A stretch of DNA of 64,000 nt from Tectiglobus sp965223355 (GCA_965223355.1 CBDCWE010000003.1:1674001-1738000); one strand, 5' to 3'; shown: positions 45,092 to 55,754, counted from the stretch's first letter. A program made the numbers and translations. Notes: a model not told the origin generated them from the sequence alone.

Positions 45092-46987
45092 ATGTCCGAT
45101 AGCAATGACCAGGCGACGACCAACCAGCCATTTCAGGCCGAAGTCGCCGAACTCCTGAAACTGATGGTGCACTCGGTCTATTCCGAGACCGAGATCTTTC
45201 TTCGCGAGCTGATTTCGAACGCATCCGATGCCTGCGACAAGTTGCGTTACGAAGCCATCTCGCAGCCGGATCTGATGGCCGAAGGCGGCGAACTCGGCAT
45301 TCGGATTGATCCCGACGGCGATGCCGGAACGCTGACGATTTGCGACAACGGCATTGGCATGAGCCGGGACGAACTTGTCGAGAACCTCGGCACGATCGCG
45401 CGCTCGGGCACCAGGGCGTTCGTCAGCGGGCTGGCGCAAGCAAACGACGGCGCCGGACTGATTGGCCAGTTCGGTGTTGGCTTTTATTCGGCCTTCATGG
45501 TCGCCGAGCGCATCGAGGTCGTCAGCCGTCGCGCCGGCGCCGACGAGGTTTGGGTCTGGCAATCGCGCGGCGCAGCAGGCTTCGAGATCGTGCCGGCGAC
45601 ATCAGAGCAGGCCGACCGCGTCAGGCGCGGTACCGAGATCGTCCTGCACCTCAAGGACGAGGCCAAATCCTATCTCGAAACCTTCAACCTCGAGCGCATC
45701 GTCAGGCTTTACTCGGACCACATCCAGTTTCCGATCGAACTTGTCGAGGACGACAACAAGAGCCGTCAGATCAACACCGCGAGCGCGCTATGGCAGCGGT
45801 CGAAATCGGATCTCTCGGACGACGACTACAAGGAAGCCTATCGCACCGTCGCCCATGCCTTCGATGAGCCGGCGCTCACGGTTCACTATAGGGCGGAAGG
45901 CCGCCAGTCCTATGCCGTCTTGTTGTTCGTACCTTCGCAACCACCGTTTGATCTTTTCGATCAGGCCCGCAAGGGGCGCATCAAACTTTACGTCCGCCGC
46001 GTGTTTATCACGGAGGATGCGGAACTGCTGCCGGCTTACCTGCGCTTCGTACGCGGCGTGATCGACAGCGAGGACTTGCCGCTCAACATCTCGCGCGAGA
46101 TGCTGCAAAACAATCCGCACGTCGCCGCCATTCGCAATGCGGTCACCGCCCGCATGCTGACGGAGCTCGAACGCCTGGCAGAGCGCGACGATGACACCTT
46201 CGAAAAGGTCTGGTCGTCGTTCGGACCGGTCCTCAAGGAAGGTCTCTATGAGGATCCGGAGCGCCGGGACCGGCTTCTCAAGATCACACGCTTTTGCTCG
46301 ACCAAGGATGATAAGCTTCGCACGTTGAAGGACTATGTCGCCGATCTCCGCCCCAACCAGACCGAGATCTACTACCTGATCGGCGAAAGCATCGATCAGT
46401 TGCGTGCCAATCCAAACCTCGAAGCGGCAAGAGCGCGCGGCATTGAAGTGTTGCTGCTGACAGATCATGTCGATGCCTTCTGGACCATGCATCCGATCGA
46501 CTTTGACGGCAAACCCCTGAAGTCGCTGAGCCAAGGCGACATCAACTTCGATCTCGTGGCGCTGCTCGACGACCGGGACGATGACGCACCAGCAGATGAG
46601 CCATCGGCCGCGATCGATGAAGCCGTGGTCATTGCCGCCGTCAAGACCGAACTCGGCGACAAGGTCAGTGATGTGCGCGCGTCTCAGCGATTGACCGACA
46701 GTCCATCATGTCTGGTTGCCGGCCAGGCCGGCCCCGATCGCAGGTTGGAGCGAATACTGACGCAAGCCAACCGTGTGCCGGGCACGCAGCCGATCCTGGA
46801 ACTCAATATGCAGCACGCGCTGGTTCGCGCGATTGTCGATGCCAAAGCAACATCGCGCGAAGATGACGTGAGCGACTTTGCACAACTGCTGTTGGCCCAG
46901 GCGCAGTTGCTCGACGGTGAATTGCCCGGCGATCCGGCCGATTTCACGAAGCGCGTCAATCGCTTGATCGCGCGTGCGATTGTCTAA
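45092..46987 (+). CDS. htpG: Molecular chaperone HtpG (Hsp90)
   Basis: 631 residues, the bacterial Hsp90 dimer that remodels client proteins using ATP. Seen: [20 protein letters not shown] and [52 protein letters not shown] (ATP pocket), [14 protein letters not shown] (middle-domain catalytic Arg loop), and the C-terminal dimerisation helices (RIEKILTQAN-like [12 protein letters not shown]). Complete. ATG 45092 is the family start. H5 follows 83 bp after the stop. Confidence 0.97.
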   Translation: MSDSNDQATTNQPFQAEVAELLKLMVHSVYSETEIFLRELISNASDACDKLRYEAISQPDLMAEGGELGIRIDPDGDAGTLTICDNGIGMSRDELVENLGTIARSGTRAFVSGLAQANDGAGLIGQFGVGFYSAFMVAERIEVVSRRAGADEVWVWQSRGAAGFEIVPATSEQADRVRRGTEIVLHLKDEAKSYLETFNLERIVRLYSDHIQFPIELVEDDNKSRQINTASALWQRSKSDLSDDDYKEAYRTVAHAFDEPALTVHYRAEGRQSYAVLLFVPSQPPFDLFDQARKGRIKLYVRRVFITEDAELLPAYLRFVRGVIDSEDLPLNISREMLQNNPHVAAIRNAVTARMLTELERLAERDDDTFEKVWSSFGPVLKEGLYEDPERRDRLLKITRFCSTKDDKLRTLKDYVADLRPNQTEIYYLIGESIDQLRANPNLEAARARGIEVLLLTDHVDAFWTMHPIDFDGKPLKSLSQGDINFDLVALLDDRDDDAPADEPSAAIDEAVVIAAVKTELGDKVSDVRASQRLTDSPSCLVAGQAGPDRRLERILTQANRVPGTQPILELNMQHALVRAIVDAKATSREDDVSDFAQLLLAQAQLLDGELPGDPADFTKRVNRLIARAIV

Positions 46988-47070
46988 GCCGTAAAACTCA
47001 TTCCTCCGCCAGTGCCGCCCCGCTCCCCGCCCGGCCTAGCCATAAGATTGTGGCTTTAGGCGCGGAAGCG

Positions 47071-47225
47071 GGTTTCCAAAGGGCAACGCCCTTTGGCGGG
47101 ATCGTTAAGGGCAGAGCCCTTAACTAATCGCCGCTTGGCGGCGATCCTTGAGGGGCTGTCAGCCCCTCAAACTCCCCGACCAGGGATTGGACCCCTGGAC
47201 CCCGGACTTACTTTGGAGGTTTTCC
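47071..47225. repeat. Family H five-hairpin element (H5)
   Basis: Order CCAAAGGGC, TTAAGGGC, ATCGCCGC, TTGAGGGGCT, CCAGGGG-type stem, ending GGAGGTTTTCC. The left terminal repeat is absent and the last stem has one extra mismatch. Between htpG and hmgA; otherwise 46988-47325 is gene-free. Confidence 0.9.
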
Positions 47226-47325
47226 AACTTGGACGCGCCATCAACGCCGAGGCGTGCGCAAACAGCAGACTGTTGCAGGACTCGTCCCGGGGTTATGGTA
47301 GTTCATGGATAGTCAGGAGGCCATC

Positions 47326-48699
47326 ATGAACGAGCCTGTTGATCCGCGTGTCATCGTTGCCAAGTCGCGGGCGCAATACAACGCCGGCTATATGCCTGGT
47401 TTCGGCAACGACTTTGAAACCGAAGCCCTGCCGGGCGCTTTGCCAATCGGACAGAATTCGCCGCAACGCTGTCCCTACGGGCTCTACGCCGAGCAACTGT
47501 CCGGCACGCCGTTCACCGCACCGCGAGCCACCAACAAGCGCGCCTGGCTCTATCGCATGCGCCCGACAGTGCAGCACATCGGCGATTTTTCAGCGCTGAA
47601 CCTGCCTTGTTTTCGCTCTGCACCGACGGTCGGTGAAAGCGATTTGCCGTTGGCGCCGATGCGTTGGGATCCGGCGCCAATTCCGGACGAGCAGATGTCG
47701 TTTCTAACCGGTATGCGAACCATCGCCACCGGCGGTGACGTCATCACGCAAACCGGGTTCGCCATCCACACCTACGCGGTGACGGCAAGCATGGAGGATG
47801 ACTATTTCTACAATGCCGACGGTGAAATGCTGATCGTGCCCGAGGTCGGCGCGCTGCGGTTTTTCAGTGAATTCGGGATTGTCGACATTGCACCGGGCGA
47901 GATTGCCGTCATGCCGCGCGGTGTGAAATTCAAGGTGCTCCTGCTCGGCGACGACCGCGCCCGCGGATATGTTTGCGAGAACTATGGCGAGCACTTCACC
48001 TGTCCGGAGCGCGGCCCGATTGGCGCCAATTGCCTGGCCAACCGCCGCGATTTTCTGACACCCGTCGCCGCCTTCGAGCAAAAGGACGGCGCCAGCTGCC
48101 GCATGACGGTGAAATGGAGCGGCACGTTTCACACCTGCACGATCGATCACTCGCCGCTCGATGTCGTTGCATGGCACGGCAACTACGCGCCCTATAAATA
48201 CAATCTCAGGCACTATTCACCGGTTGGCCCGGTCTTGAACGATCATGCCGACCCATCGATATTCACCGTGCTCACGGCACCGCTCGGAGAACCGGGCGTC
48301 GCCAACATTGATTTCGTGATCTTCCCGTCGCGGTGGATGGTTGCCGAGAATTCGTTCCGACCGCCGTGGTATCACATGAACGTCATGTCGGAATTCATGG
48401 GGCTGATCGAGGGTGTCTACGACGCCAAGCCCGAGGGCTTCGTGCCGGGCGGCATGAGCATCCACAATATGATGCTGCCACACGGTCCGGATACCGATGC
48501 GTTCTACGGCGCATCACTGAAGGACCTGAAACCGGAAAAGCTCGACAACACCATGGCGTTCATGTTCGAGACCCGCTATCCGCAGCAATTGACCAAGTAC
48601 GCCGCCGAACTGCCGACTTTGCAGGTCAAATATCCCGATGTGTGGCGCGGGCTGCGCCGTCATTTCGATCCCGCCCGTCCGGAGTGGAACGGCGAATAG
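47326..48699 (+). CDS. hmgA: Homogentisate 1,2-dioxygenase
   Basis: 457 residues from ATG 47326, set by AGGAGG five bases upstream (47305 ATG also in frame). Catalyses ring opening of homogentisate to maleylacetoacetate in phenylalanine/tyrosine catabolism, using Fe(II). Seen: [35 protein letters not shown], and the Fe-ligand region [15 protein letters not shown] with [10 protein letters not shown] following. Full length and well conserved. hmgC (maleylacetoacetate isomerase) and fah are not adjacent, so the rest of the pathway is elsewhere. scoAB in the window could activate the acetoacetate produced. Confidence 0.97.
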   Translation: MNEPVDPRVIVAKSRAQYNAGYMPGFGNDFETEALPGALPIGQNSPQRCPYGLYAEQLSGTPFTAPRATNKRAWLYRMRPTVQHIGDFSALNLPCFRSAPTVGESDLPLAPMRWDPAPIPDEQMSFLTGMRTIATGGDVITQTGFAIHTYAVTASMEDDYFYNADGEMLIVPEVGALRFFSEFGIVDIAPGEIAVMPRGVKFKVLLLGDDRARGYVCENYGEHFTCPERGPIGANCLANRRDFLTPVAAFEQKDGASCRMTVKWSGTFHTCTIDHSPLDVVAWHGNYAPYKYNLRHYSPVGPVLNDHADPSIFTVLTAPLGEPGVANIDFVIFPSRWMVAENSFRPPWYHMNVMSEFMGLIEGVYDAKPEGFVPGGMSIHNMMLPHGPDTDAFYGASLKDLKPEKLDNTMAFMFETRYPQQLTKYAAELPTLQVKYPDVWRGLRRHFDPARPEWNGE

Positions 48700-49069
48700 T
48701 GATCGCAGCCTTGCGCCGGAACGCCAATGGCGCGTCTCGTGTCTGTGGCGTTTCAGCGTTGGCTCGACCTATGCCGCCAACCTGCACCAAACATCACCAT
48801 CACTTGACTCCGACCGGGTCCCAACAGCAGATTTCGCGTATCGCATATCGCGGATGGGCGCGATATCCCTCAATCGTCATTCCGTTCATCTGCGCCGCGC
48901 TCGGCCGAGGCCTGCAAACCAGGCCAAGCTGGGCGCGAATGTTGAACCGGGTAAGACAAGCAGTCTCAGAGGCTGTCAACAGATCTTCAAGGGGCTGGTG
49001 CCGGCAGCAATCGCACACCATCCGACGCACCGCCGATGGGTCGGAACTATAGCAGACGGGGGTTCAACT
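48700..49069. other. Gene-free stretch between hmgA and the E1 alpha gene
   Basis: An open frame runs through part of it in the frame of the E1 gene, but shows no homology. The promoter of the dehydrogenase genes probably lies here; no element recognised. Confidence 0.4.
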
Positions 49070-50068
49070 GTGAGCTTGGCAAACTTCGACGTCGACAGAG
49101 CTCTGGCCCGGCTCACGATGATGGAGCGTATCAGGGCCTTTGAGGAGGCGGCGCGCCGGGCCGCGGTTGATGATGAACTGGTGCTGGGCGCCATTCATCT
49201 CTCGATCGGCCAGGAGGCGGTGGCAACCGGCGTCATCGAGCCCTTGCGCCGGGACGACTACATCACCTCCACACACCGCGGCCATGGCCACACGTTGGCC
49301 AAAGGCGCCGATCCCGCCGCCATGATGAAAGAGTTGCTCGGCCGCGAAGGCGGCTGTTGCGGCGGCAAGGGCGGTTCGATGCACATCGCCGATTTCGGCG
49401 TCGGAATGCTCGGAGCAAACGGTGTCGTCGCCGCCAACATTACGATCGCGGCAGGTGCCGCCCATGGCGTAAAACTGCTCGGCGGCGATCAGGTCACCGT
49501 ATGCTTCTTCGGTGACGGCGCCGCCAATCGCGGGCCCTTCCTGGAGGGGCTCAACTGGTCCGGTGTGTTTGAACTGCCGATCCTGTTTGTGTGCGAGGAC
49601 AATCGGTATTCGGCATCGACGCTGACCTCTATGATGACATCCGGGCGGGGTGTGGATGCACGCGCCCAAAGCCTTGGCCTCAGGGCAGCTGTGGTTGATG
49701 GCAATGACGTCACAGCGCTCGCCGAGTATGCGGCAGAGGCCGTCGCCCGCATTCGCGCCACCCAAACGCCGGAATTCTTGCACGCCGTCACCTATCGTCT
49801 TGACGGGCACACGTATTTCGATCCTGCCGCGTATCGGCCCGCAGGCGAGGCGACCCGGGAAGCGGCGACCAATTGCCCGATCCGCCGGCAACGTGCCGCG
49901 CTGGTGGCGGCCGGGGTTACGGAGACGGATCTGGACGCCATCGCCGACCAGGCGGCAACCGAAATGATGGCCGCGCTGGACGCTGCCAAGGCCGCACCTT
50001 GGCCGGCCGACGATACCGTGTTTGGCGATGTTCAGGATATCGGCTCACCGGCTCGGGAGGCGTTTTAA
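49070..50068 (+). CDS. Pyruvate/acetoin dehydrogenase E1 component, alpha subunit
   Basis: 332 residues from GTG 49070, after a GGGGG stretch. ThDP-dependent E1 alpha of 2-oxo-acid or acetoin dehydrogenase complexes. Seen: the ThDP motif GDGAANRGPFLEGLNWSGV starting near residue 148 and closing with CEDNRYSAST; GAIHLSIGQEAVATGV; HRGHGHTLAKGAD. The stop TAA overlaps the start of the beta gene by one base. Acetoin dehydrogenase (AcoA) and E1p alpha are not separated by sequence alone. No E2 or E3 gene in the window, so the complex must draw on components encoded elsewhere, or the pair acts on its own. Confidence 0.88.
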   Translation: MSLANFDVDRALARLTMMERIRAFEEAARRAAVDDELVLGAIHLSIGQEAVATGVIEPLRRDDYITSTHRGHGHTLAKGADPAAMMKELLGREGGCCGGKGGSMHIADFGVGMLGANGVVAANITIAAGAAHGVKLLGGDQVTVCFFGDGAANRGPFLEGLNWSGVFELPILFVCEDNRYSASTLTSMMTSGRGVDARAQSLGLRAAVVDGNDVTALAEYAAEAVARIRATQTPEFLHAVTYRLDGHTYFDPAAYRPAGEATREAATNCPIRRQRAALVAAGVTETDLDAIADQAATEMMAALDAAKAAPWPADDTVFGDVQDIGSPAREAF

Positions 50069-51048
50069 TGGCTGTCATGAGCTATGCAGACGCCGCCAAG
50101 CTCGCCATTGCGGAAGCGATGCGCGCCGATCCGACGGTGTGGTGCGTGGGTGAGGATCTCGGCCGCGGCGGCGTGTTCAGGCAATATGCCGGGCTGGTTG
50201 AAGAGTTTGGCCCGAAGCGGATTTGCGATGCGCCGATATCCGAAGCGGCAATCATGGGTGCCTCCTTCGGCGCCGCCTTGGTCGGCACGCGACCCATTGT
50301 CGAGATGCGGTTTGCCGATTTCGCGCTTTGTGCAACCGATGAGCTTGTCAACCAGGTCGCCAAGGCACGGTTCATGTTTGGCGGTCAGTCGCGGGCGCCG
50401 ATGGTGATCCGCAAGCCGATGGGCATGTGGCGATCATCAGCCGCACAGCACAGCCAGAGCCTCGAGAGCTGGTATACGCACATTCCCGGCCTCGTCGTGA
50501 TCTGCCCGTCGACGCCGCAGGACAACTACGCAATGATGACGGCAGCGATCGCCAGTGACGATCCCGTGGTCTATCTCGAGCACAAGGATATCTGGTTGAT
50601 TGAAGGCGACGTCGACACTGGCGCATCAACTGAAATCGGAAGGGCCAACGTTCGCCGCGCCGGGACCGACATCACGATTGTGTCGTGGTCCAACTGTGCA
50701 AATCTCAGCTGCGAGGCGGCCGCAACATTGGCTGCCGACGGCATTGCCGCCGAAGTCATCGATCTCGTCAGTTTGTGGCCGTGGGACAAACAAGCGGTCT
50801 TGGACAGCGTCGCAAAAACCGGCCGCCTGCTGGTCGCGCACGAGGCCGTCGCCGTTGGCGGTTTCGGTGCCGAGGTGCTTGCCACCGTCGCGCAGCACGC
50901 CCACTGCCGGCTCAAGGCTGCACCCGTGCGCTTGGGCTCACCCCGCGCGCTAATCGCCTATGCCCCGAACCTGGAAGATCAGTTGCGCGTAACGCCCGAA
51001 AAGATCGCCGCGGCCGCGCGGCAAGCGATCGAACCAGCGCAGGCCTGA
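50068..51048 (+). CDS. Pyruvate/acetoin dehydrogenase E1 component, beta subunit
   Basis: 326 residues, starting ATG 50068 in TAATG overlap with the alpha gene. Seen: SYADAAKLAIAEAMRADP, VWCVGEDLGRGGVFRQY, ISEAAIMGASFGAALVGTRPIVEM, RAPMVIRKPMG and SAAQHSQSLESWYTHIPGL, the family pattern of AcoB/PdhB. The C-terminal transketolase domain includes SLWPWDKQAVLDSVAKTGRLLVAHEAV. Forms the E1 heterotetramer with the gene before. It ends 112 bp before the convergent acyl-CoA dehydrogenase gene. Confidence 0.9.
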   Translation: MAVMSYADAAKLAIAEAMRADPTVWCVGEDLGRGGVFRQYAGLVEEFGPKRICDAPISEAAIMGASFGAALVGTRPIVEMRFADFALCATDELVNQVAKARFMFGGQSRAPMVIRKPMGMWRSSAAQHSQSLESWYTHIPGLVVICPSTPQDNYAMMTAAIASDDPVVYLEHKDIWLIEGDVDTGASTEIGRANVRRAGTDITIVSWSNCANLSCEAAATLAADGIAAEVIDLVSLWPWDKQAVLDSVAKTGRLLVAHEAVAVGGFGAEVLATVAQHAHCRLKAAPVRLGSPRALIAYAPNLEDQLRVTPEKIAAAARQAIEPAQA

Positions 51049-51160
51049 CGGACAGCGCGGCCTGGCGCAGCTGTTCGGTCTCGTTTGCACCGGTTCGCGG
51101 GCGTTTGATCTTTGAAGTCACAATGACGGGCGCGATGACGGGCGGCAGGGGGATCTGCGG

Positions 51161-52324
51161 TTACGCCGTCGCTTCGGCCTGCCGATAAAGGTTCTTGGCG
51201 ATGTTCAAGAGGTGGATCTGGCTCGTGCCTTCGTAAATGCGGGTCGCACGCACATCGCGATAGAACCGCTCAATCCCGCGGCCTTTGACGTAACCCTGGC
51301 CGCCGAACACCTGGACGACGCGATCGGCCACGCGGCCACACATCTCGGTCGCATAGTATTTGCACATCGAAACGTCCATCGTGACGTCTTCGCCACGATC
51401 GCGCTTGCGCGCTGTTTCGAGTATCAGGGCCCGCGCCGCCGCGATCTCGACCTTGCATTCCGCCAGCATCGCCTGCACGAGTTGGTATTCGGCGATCGGC
51501 CGGCCGAACTGCTCCCGCTCCAGCGTGTAGGCAATGGCATCATCGAGCATCCTGATGGCGGGTCCGGTCGACAGCGCAGCAAGATTGATGCGCTGCTTGT
51601 TGAGGCATTTCATGACCGTGCCAAAGCCGTGGCCCGGCGCGCCGCCGATCAGCGCGTCCGGTGCGACCCGACAATTGTCGAGATAAACCTCACCGATCGG
51701 GGCGCCCTCCTGACCCATCTTCGGTGTCGGGGCGCTGGTCGAAAGGCCGGGCGCGCCGCGTTCAACGAGGAAGGCTGAGATCCCCGATCCGCCCCGGGGG
51801 CGATCGTCGGTGCGGGCCAGAACGGTGAAGAGATCTGCGATTGGCGCCAGCGTAATGTAACGCTTCGTCCCGTTGATCACCCAGTTGCCATCGCCGTCCT
51901 GCTTGGCGACCGCTTCGAGCGCGGTGGCATCGGAGCCGGCGTGTTCCTCGGTGAGGGCCAGGCAGCCGATCATGTCGCCACTTGCCAGGCGCGGCAGATA
52001 GCGCCGTTTTTGGGCGTCCGTGCCGTCGCGGATGATGCATTCCGATCCGATCCCGGCGTTCTGTGCGCCGATGACGCGAAATGCAATCGAACACTGGGTC
52101 AGTTCCATGAACGCGAGGGCGAGCTCCTCGCTGGTCAGACCGCTGCCGCCGAACGCCTCCGGGATCGACCAGCCGAACGTCCCCAGTTCGCGCATCGCGC
52201 CGACGACTTCGTCCGGCACGCGATCTTCCCGTTCCGTGCGCTCTTCGTTCGGTTTTGCGACCTCGCGCACGAACCGCCGAGTGGCGCTGAGAAGTTGGTC
52301 GATGGCGTCGCGATCACGGATCAT
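51161..52324 (-). CDS. Acyl-CoA dehydrogenase
   Basis: 387 residues, FAD-dependent alpha-beta oxidation of an acyl-CoA. Seen: GCLALTEEHAGSDATAL, GTKRYITLAPIADLFTVLA, the REQFGRPIAEYQLVQAMLAE block and the C-terminal VFGGQGYVKGRGIERFYRDVR with RIYEGTSQIHLLNIAK, whose Glu is the usual catalytic base position of this family. Full length, ATG 52324. Convergent with the E1 genes. Fatty acid, short-chain or glutaryl-type substrates are possible; the conserved residues do not decide. Confidence 0.92.
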   Translation of the reverse strand: MIRDRDAIDQLLSATRRFVREVAKPNEERTEREDRVPDEVVGAMRELGTFGWSIPEAFGGSGLTSEELALAFMELTQCSIAFRVIGAQNAGIGSECIIRDGTDAQKRRYLPRLASGDMIGCLALTEEHAGSDATALEAVAKQDGDGNWVINGTKRYITLAPIADLFTVLARTDDRPRGGSGISAFLVERGAPGLSTSAPTPKMGQEGAPIGEVYLDNCRVAPDALIGGAPGHGFGTVMKCLNKQRINLAALSTGPAIRMLDDAIAYTLEREQFGRPIAEYQLVQAMLAECKVEIAAARALILETARKRDRGEDVTMDVSMCKYYATEMCGRVADRVVQVFGGQGYVKGRGIERFYRDVRATRIYEGTSQIHLLNIAKNLYRQAEATA

Positions 52325-52655
52325 TGGGCGGTCCTAAAGCCTCGCCTTTGCGAGCAGTCATAAGAGTGATAATGGAAGCGCCACAGCGGTTCACTGGCTG
52401 GCACACCATCAAGCGTCTCGGTGCGGACGGCAGGCGGCACCGCACCGTACACGTGCGATGCGAGGCAACCGGCAAATGCAAGCGCTCGCCGCCGACGGTC
52501 CGAACGGTCACGATCGGTATCTTCAAGCAGACTATCTCAACCAGATCAATCCGCGCGGCCACCGATCACAGTCAAAGATACCCAATCGGCTGAAGGTGTC
52601 GCGTATCATGCACCGCGACTTCGGAACAAGGATCTGGACGTCCGAGGGTGAATTC
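52325..52655. other. Intergenic region without recognised gene
   Basis: Divergent control region of the acyl-CoA dehydrogenase (minus) and the coupled small gene/CoA-transferase (plus). No element recognised. Confidence 0.4.
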
Positions 52656-52826
52656 ATGACCGACGCACTGGCAATCGTTGCCGCCGCCGATGAGGCAATC
52701 GCGAGCGCCAAAGCCGTTGCTGCAAACAGACCCGCGGCCGTCCCGGCCATCGCCCGCCCAATCAGCAACGCCATTGCCGCAGGCGCGGCGGCATTCCGTG
52801 ACAAGCGGCAGGCCCCCTATGACTGA
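52656..52826 (+). CDS. Small Ala-rich protein translationally coupled to a CoA-transferase gene
   Basis: 56 residues, MTDALAIVAAADEAIASAKA..., with 45% or so alanine by eye and a GAGGGTG ribosome site seven bases before the ATG. Its stop lies inside the next gene (8-bp overlap), a sign of coupling. No family known. A coding role is supported by the ribosome site and overlap only. May be an acyl carrier-like or regulatory peptide, but no Ser-carrier motif is present. Confidence 0.45.
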   Translation: MTDALAIVAAADEAIASAKAVAANRPAAVPAIARPISNAIAAGAAAFRDKRQAPYD

Positions 52827-54072
52827 GCCGATCGACCTCGCGGCCTTGGTCGAGGCCGGCGACCGCATTGCCTGGTCCGGGCTAGCGCTCGAACCCACGG
52901 AGCTGCTCGCAACGCTTGAAGCGCAGCTCGATCGACTGCCAGCAAACGTCCGGGCCCTGCTCAACATCTCCCTGGTCGATGCCATCGATGCAGCAAAGCT
53001 GTCACAGGCTCTGAAAGTCGTGGCAATCGGCGGATCCGTCACCAACCGCCGGTTTGCAACCGCAGGCGGCCTCGAGATACTGCCGGCCAACTATTCGGCA
53101 TTGCCCGGACTTGTGCGCGACGGTGTTATCGGTTGCGACTGTCTGTTGCTGCAGGTTGCGCCGCAAGCGGCAGCGTTCAACCTGTCGCTCGCGGTCGACT
53201 ATCTCGCCAACGCCATCGCGACGGCGCGCGTGGTTGTCGCCGAGGTCAACGATCAACTGCCCTTGACCTATGGCGACACGGCCGTCGATCGCGCCGACGT
53301 CGACCATCTCGTGCCGGTCTCGCGGCGGCCGTTGGAGGTGCCGTCACGCCCGGCCGGCCGGCTCCAACAGGAGATTGGCCGCCAGGTCGCGCGCCTCATC
53401 CGCGATGGCGACACACTGGAGGTCGGCCTCGGTTCGCTGCCCGACGCCGTCCTCGAATGCCTTGCAGACAAACGCGATCTGGGTGTCCATTCCGGCATGA
53501 TCGGCGACCGGGTTGTTGATCTGGTCAACGCCGGAGCAATCACCAACGCGCGCAAACCGGTCGACACCGGCAAGAGCATCACCGCCACCCTGGTCGGCAC
53601 CGACAAACTCTATCGCTGGGCCCACTTGAACACGGCTCTCGAGGTGCGCTCGCCGAGCTACACGCACGACATGGCGGTTCATGCTCAAATCCCCAACTTC
53701 GTCGGCATCAATTCCGCCCTTGAGATCGACCTGACCGGGCAGTTGAATTCCGAGACGCTGGCCGGCCGCCACGTCGGCGTGATCGGCGGCCAGTCGGACT
53801 TCATGCGCGGCACGATCCGCTCCCCCGGCGGACGCAATATCATCGTTCTTGAAGCGACCGCGCGATCGGGCACGGTCTCACGCATCGTACCGCGGCTGGC
53901 AGATGGGATCGTCACTTCGGCCCGCGCCGACACTGATATCGTGGTGACCGAGTATGGTATTGCCGAGTTGCGCGGACGAACGTTGGACGAACGCGCCCGC
54001 GCACTGATCGCGATCGCTCATCCCGATTTTCGGGACAAACTAGCCACCGCTCTCGACGCCGCACTGATTTGA
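52819..54072 (+). CDS. Acetyl-CoA hydrolase/transferase family protein
   Basis: 417 residues from ATG 52819. Family I CoA-transferase/hydrolase (acetate or 4-hydroxybutyrate CoA-transferase-like). Seen: the region INSALEIDLTGQLNSETLAG with the catalytic Glu, GVGLGSLPDAVLECLADKR-like glycine block (EVGLGSLPDAVLECL), GGQSDFMRG and the C-terminal VVTEYGIAELRGRTLDERARALIAIAHPDFRDKL, the most conserved part of the family. Acts in CoA exchange among carboxylates. Sits after the small coupled gene; neighbours are ACAD and TauD genes. Confidence 0.88.
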   Translation: MTEPIDLAALVEAGDRIAWSGLALEPTELLATLEAQLDRLPANVRALLNISLVDAIDAAKLSQALKVVAIGGSVTNRRFATAGGLEILPANYSALPGLVRDGVIGCDCLLLQVAPQAAAFNLSLAVDYLANAIATARVVVAEVNDQLPLTYGDTAVDRADVDHLVPVSRRPLEVPSRPAGRLQQEIGRQVARLIRDGDTLEVGLGSLPDAVLECLADKRDLGVHSGMIGDRVVDLVNAGAITNARKPVDTGKSITATLVGTDKLYRWAHLNTALEVRSPSYTHDMAVHAQIPNFVGINSALEIDLTGQLNSETLAGRHVGVIGGQSDFMRGTIRSPGGRNIIVLEATARSGTVSRIVPRLADGIVTSARADTDIVVTEYGIAELRGRTLDERARALIAIAHPDFRDKLATALDAALI

Positions 54073-54229
54073 GCGCGGTTGCTGGTTCGAGAGCTAAAGA
54101 TCGCAACGCACAGATGCCTTGCCCGCCGTCAAGGTATCACTATCCGCCTGCGGATTGCCCGGTCCGGCACTTGCACTACAATGGATCCTACAAAAGGCAG
54201 GGCTTACAAACGCGACATGGTGAACCGAA

Positions 54230-55141
54230 ATGGCAAAGACCAGGACATATGAGGGTGGTGCTGATCGGGCGCGAACATTGCAGGGTTCACGCGTCGAAGG
54301 CAGCTACAAAACGATCGAGGTCGAAGCCGTTGCGCCGGTCATTGGTGTCGATGTGAGCGGTGTCGACCTGACGAAGCCGCTCGACGATGCCCAGTTCGAC
54401 GACGTGCGCCATGCTCTGGCCGATCACTGCGTTCTGTTCTTCCGCGACCAGCCCGAGCTGACGCCGGCGCAACAGGTTGCATTCGCCAAACGCTTTGGTG
54501 AACTGCACGCCCATCCGGCCGCGCCGACTTTGGCGGGTCACCCGGAAATATTCGTCATTCACACGCACGCCGGTTCGCAAGTCAACAACGGCGGCAACTG
54601 GCACAGTGACGTGTCATGCGATGAAGAACCGCCGCTTGGCACAATGCTGCAGCTTCACAAGACCCCGCGCGCCGGCGGCGACACGCTGTTCGCCAACATG
54701 TATGCGGCATTCGATGCGCTGTCCGATCCAATGAAGGAATTTCTTTCCGGCATGGAAGCGTTGCACGAATCCGAACACGTCTACCGCGGTCGATACGCGG
54801 ACAGAGGCGTTGACGATCGTGATCGGGTGTTCCCGGAAGCAGTCCATCCCGTTGTTCGGACGCATCCTGTGTCGGGGCGTCAGGCCCTGTTTGTGAACCG
54901 AGCCTTCACGACCAAAATCCTCGGTCTGGCGGCCACGGAGAGCAGGGCTGTGCTCAACTTCCTGATTCAACATATGGAGCAACCGCAGTTCCAGGTTCGC
55001 TTTCGCTGGACGCCGAACGCAATCGCGTTCTGGGACAACCGTTGCGCCCAACACCTGGCGCTGTGGGACTACTGGCCGGAAGAGCGCAAGGGCCACCGCG
55101 TCACGATCAAGGGCGAGCGACCATTTTACGATCCGTCATAG
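54230..55141 (+). CDS. TauD/TfdA-family Fe(II)/2-oxoglutarate dioxygenase
   Basis: 303 residues. Fe/2-oxoglutarate-dependent oxygenase of the TauD/TfdA group, hydroxylating taurine, 2,4-D-like acids or related substrates. Seen: the HxD pair H125-x-D127 in NWHSDVSC, the distal H275 in CAQHLALWDYW, and R in RKGHRVTIKGE, the 2-oxoglutarate carboxylate ligand. Also ALADHCVLFFRDQ near the N-terminus. ATG 54230. No sulfonate transporter neighbours (tauABC), so taurine is unlikely; flavodoxin, BacA-like and peptide ABC genes follow. Confidence 0.93.
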   Translation: MAKTRTYEGGADRARTLQGSRVEGSYKTIEVEAVAPVIGVDVSGVDLTKPLDDAQFDDVRHALADHCVLFFRDQPELTPAQQVAFAKRFGELHAHPAAPTLAGHPEIFVIHTHAGSQVNNGGNWHSDVSCDEEPPLGTMLQLHKTPRAGGDTLFANMYAAFDALSDPMKEFLSGMEALHESEHVYRGRYADRGVDDRDRVFPEAVHPVVRTHPVSGRQALFVNRAFTTKILGLAATESRAVLNFLIQHMEQPQFQVRFRWTPNAIAFWDNRCAQHLALWDYWPEERKGHRVTIKGERPFYDPS

Positions 55142-55198
55142 CACCGCGGCCGGATCCGGTTGGCCTGATCAAACAACACAAACCCAGCCGCCCGCACA

Positions 55199-55660
55199 AT
55201 GAAACAGCTCTTGATCGTCGCCCATGTTCCATCGCAAAACACGCGCCTTCTGCGCGATGCGGTCGTGCGCGGCGCCGGCCACGCGGATATTACCGGCGTC
55301 AACGTTCGTGCGCTGACACCGTTCGAGGCCGGCCCCGACGACGTTCGCCCGGCCGATGCCATCATCCTCGGCACCACGGAAAATCTTGGTTACATGTCCG
55401 GTGCTTTGAAAGATTTCTTTGACCGCACCTACTACGCCGTCTTGGACGAAAAGCAGGGCCTGCCCTATGCGCTTTACATCCGCGCCGGTCATGATGGGAC
55501 GGGCACCCGCCGCGGCATCGAAACCATCATCACCGGGCTCAGATGGAAACAGGTGCAGCCGCCGCTGATTTGCCGCGGCGATTACGTACCGGAGTTCGCG
55601 ACGCAATGCGAAAATCTCGGCCTCACCATGGCGGCGGGCCTGGAAGCCGGTGTGTATTGA
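55199..55660 (+). CDS. Flavodoxin family protein
   Basis: 153 residues, flavodoxin-like fold. Seen: LLIVAHVPSQNTRLLRDAVVRGA (first strand and FMN phosphate loop, less canonical than TGNT), DAIILGTTENLGYMSGALKDFFDRTYY (second FMN loop, as in WrbA/NADPH-quinone reductase-like proteins), and GDYVPEF near the end. Probable FMN-binding electron carrier or NAD(P)H-dependent reductase. Follows the TauD gene by 57 bp and precedes the BacA-like gene by 94 bp. Confidence 0.82.
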   Translation: MKQLLIVAHVPSQNTRLLRDAVVRGAGHADITGVNVRALTPFEAGPDDVRPADAIILGTTENLGYMSGALKDFFDRTYYAVLDEKQGLPYALYIRAGHDGTGTRRGIETIITGLRWKQVQPPLICRGDYVPEFATQCENLGLTMAAGLEAGVY

Positions 55661-55754
55661 GGAACCTCGGAACAGGTCACAGGCTTGCCCGGCGACAACT
55701 GCGCGGGCCGACAACTCCGGTTGCAGTTGACGATCAATTCCACGAGGCCACGAA

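Noticed and set aside
44623..45102. 159-residue frame with CGHEHHVGS, possibly a metallophosphatase remnant
   Set aside because: The motif is short, the start is unsupported and the frame overlaps htpG; no confident family.
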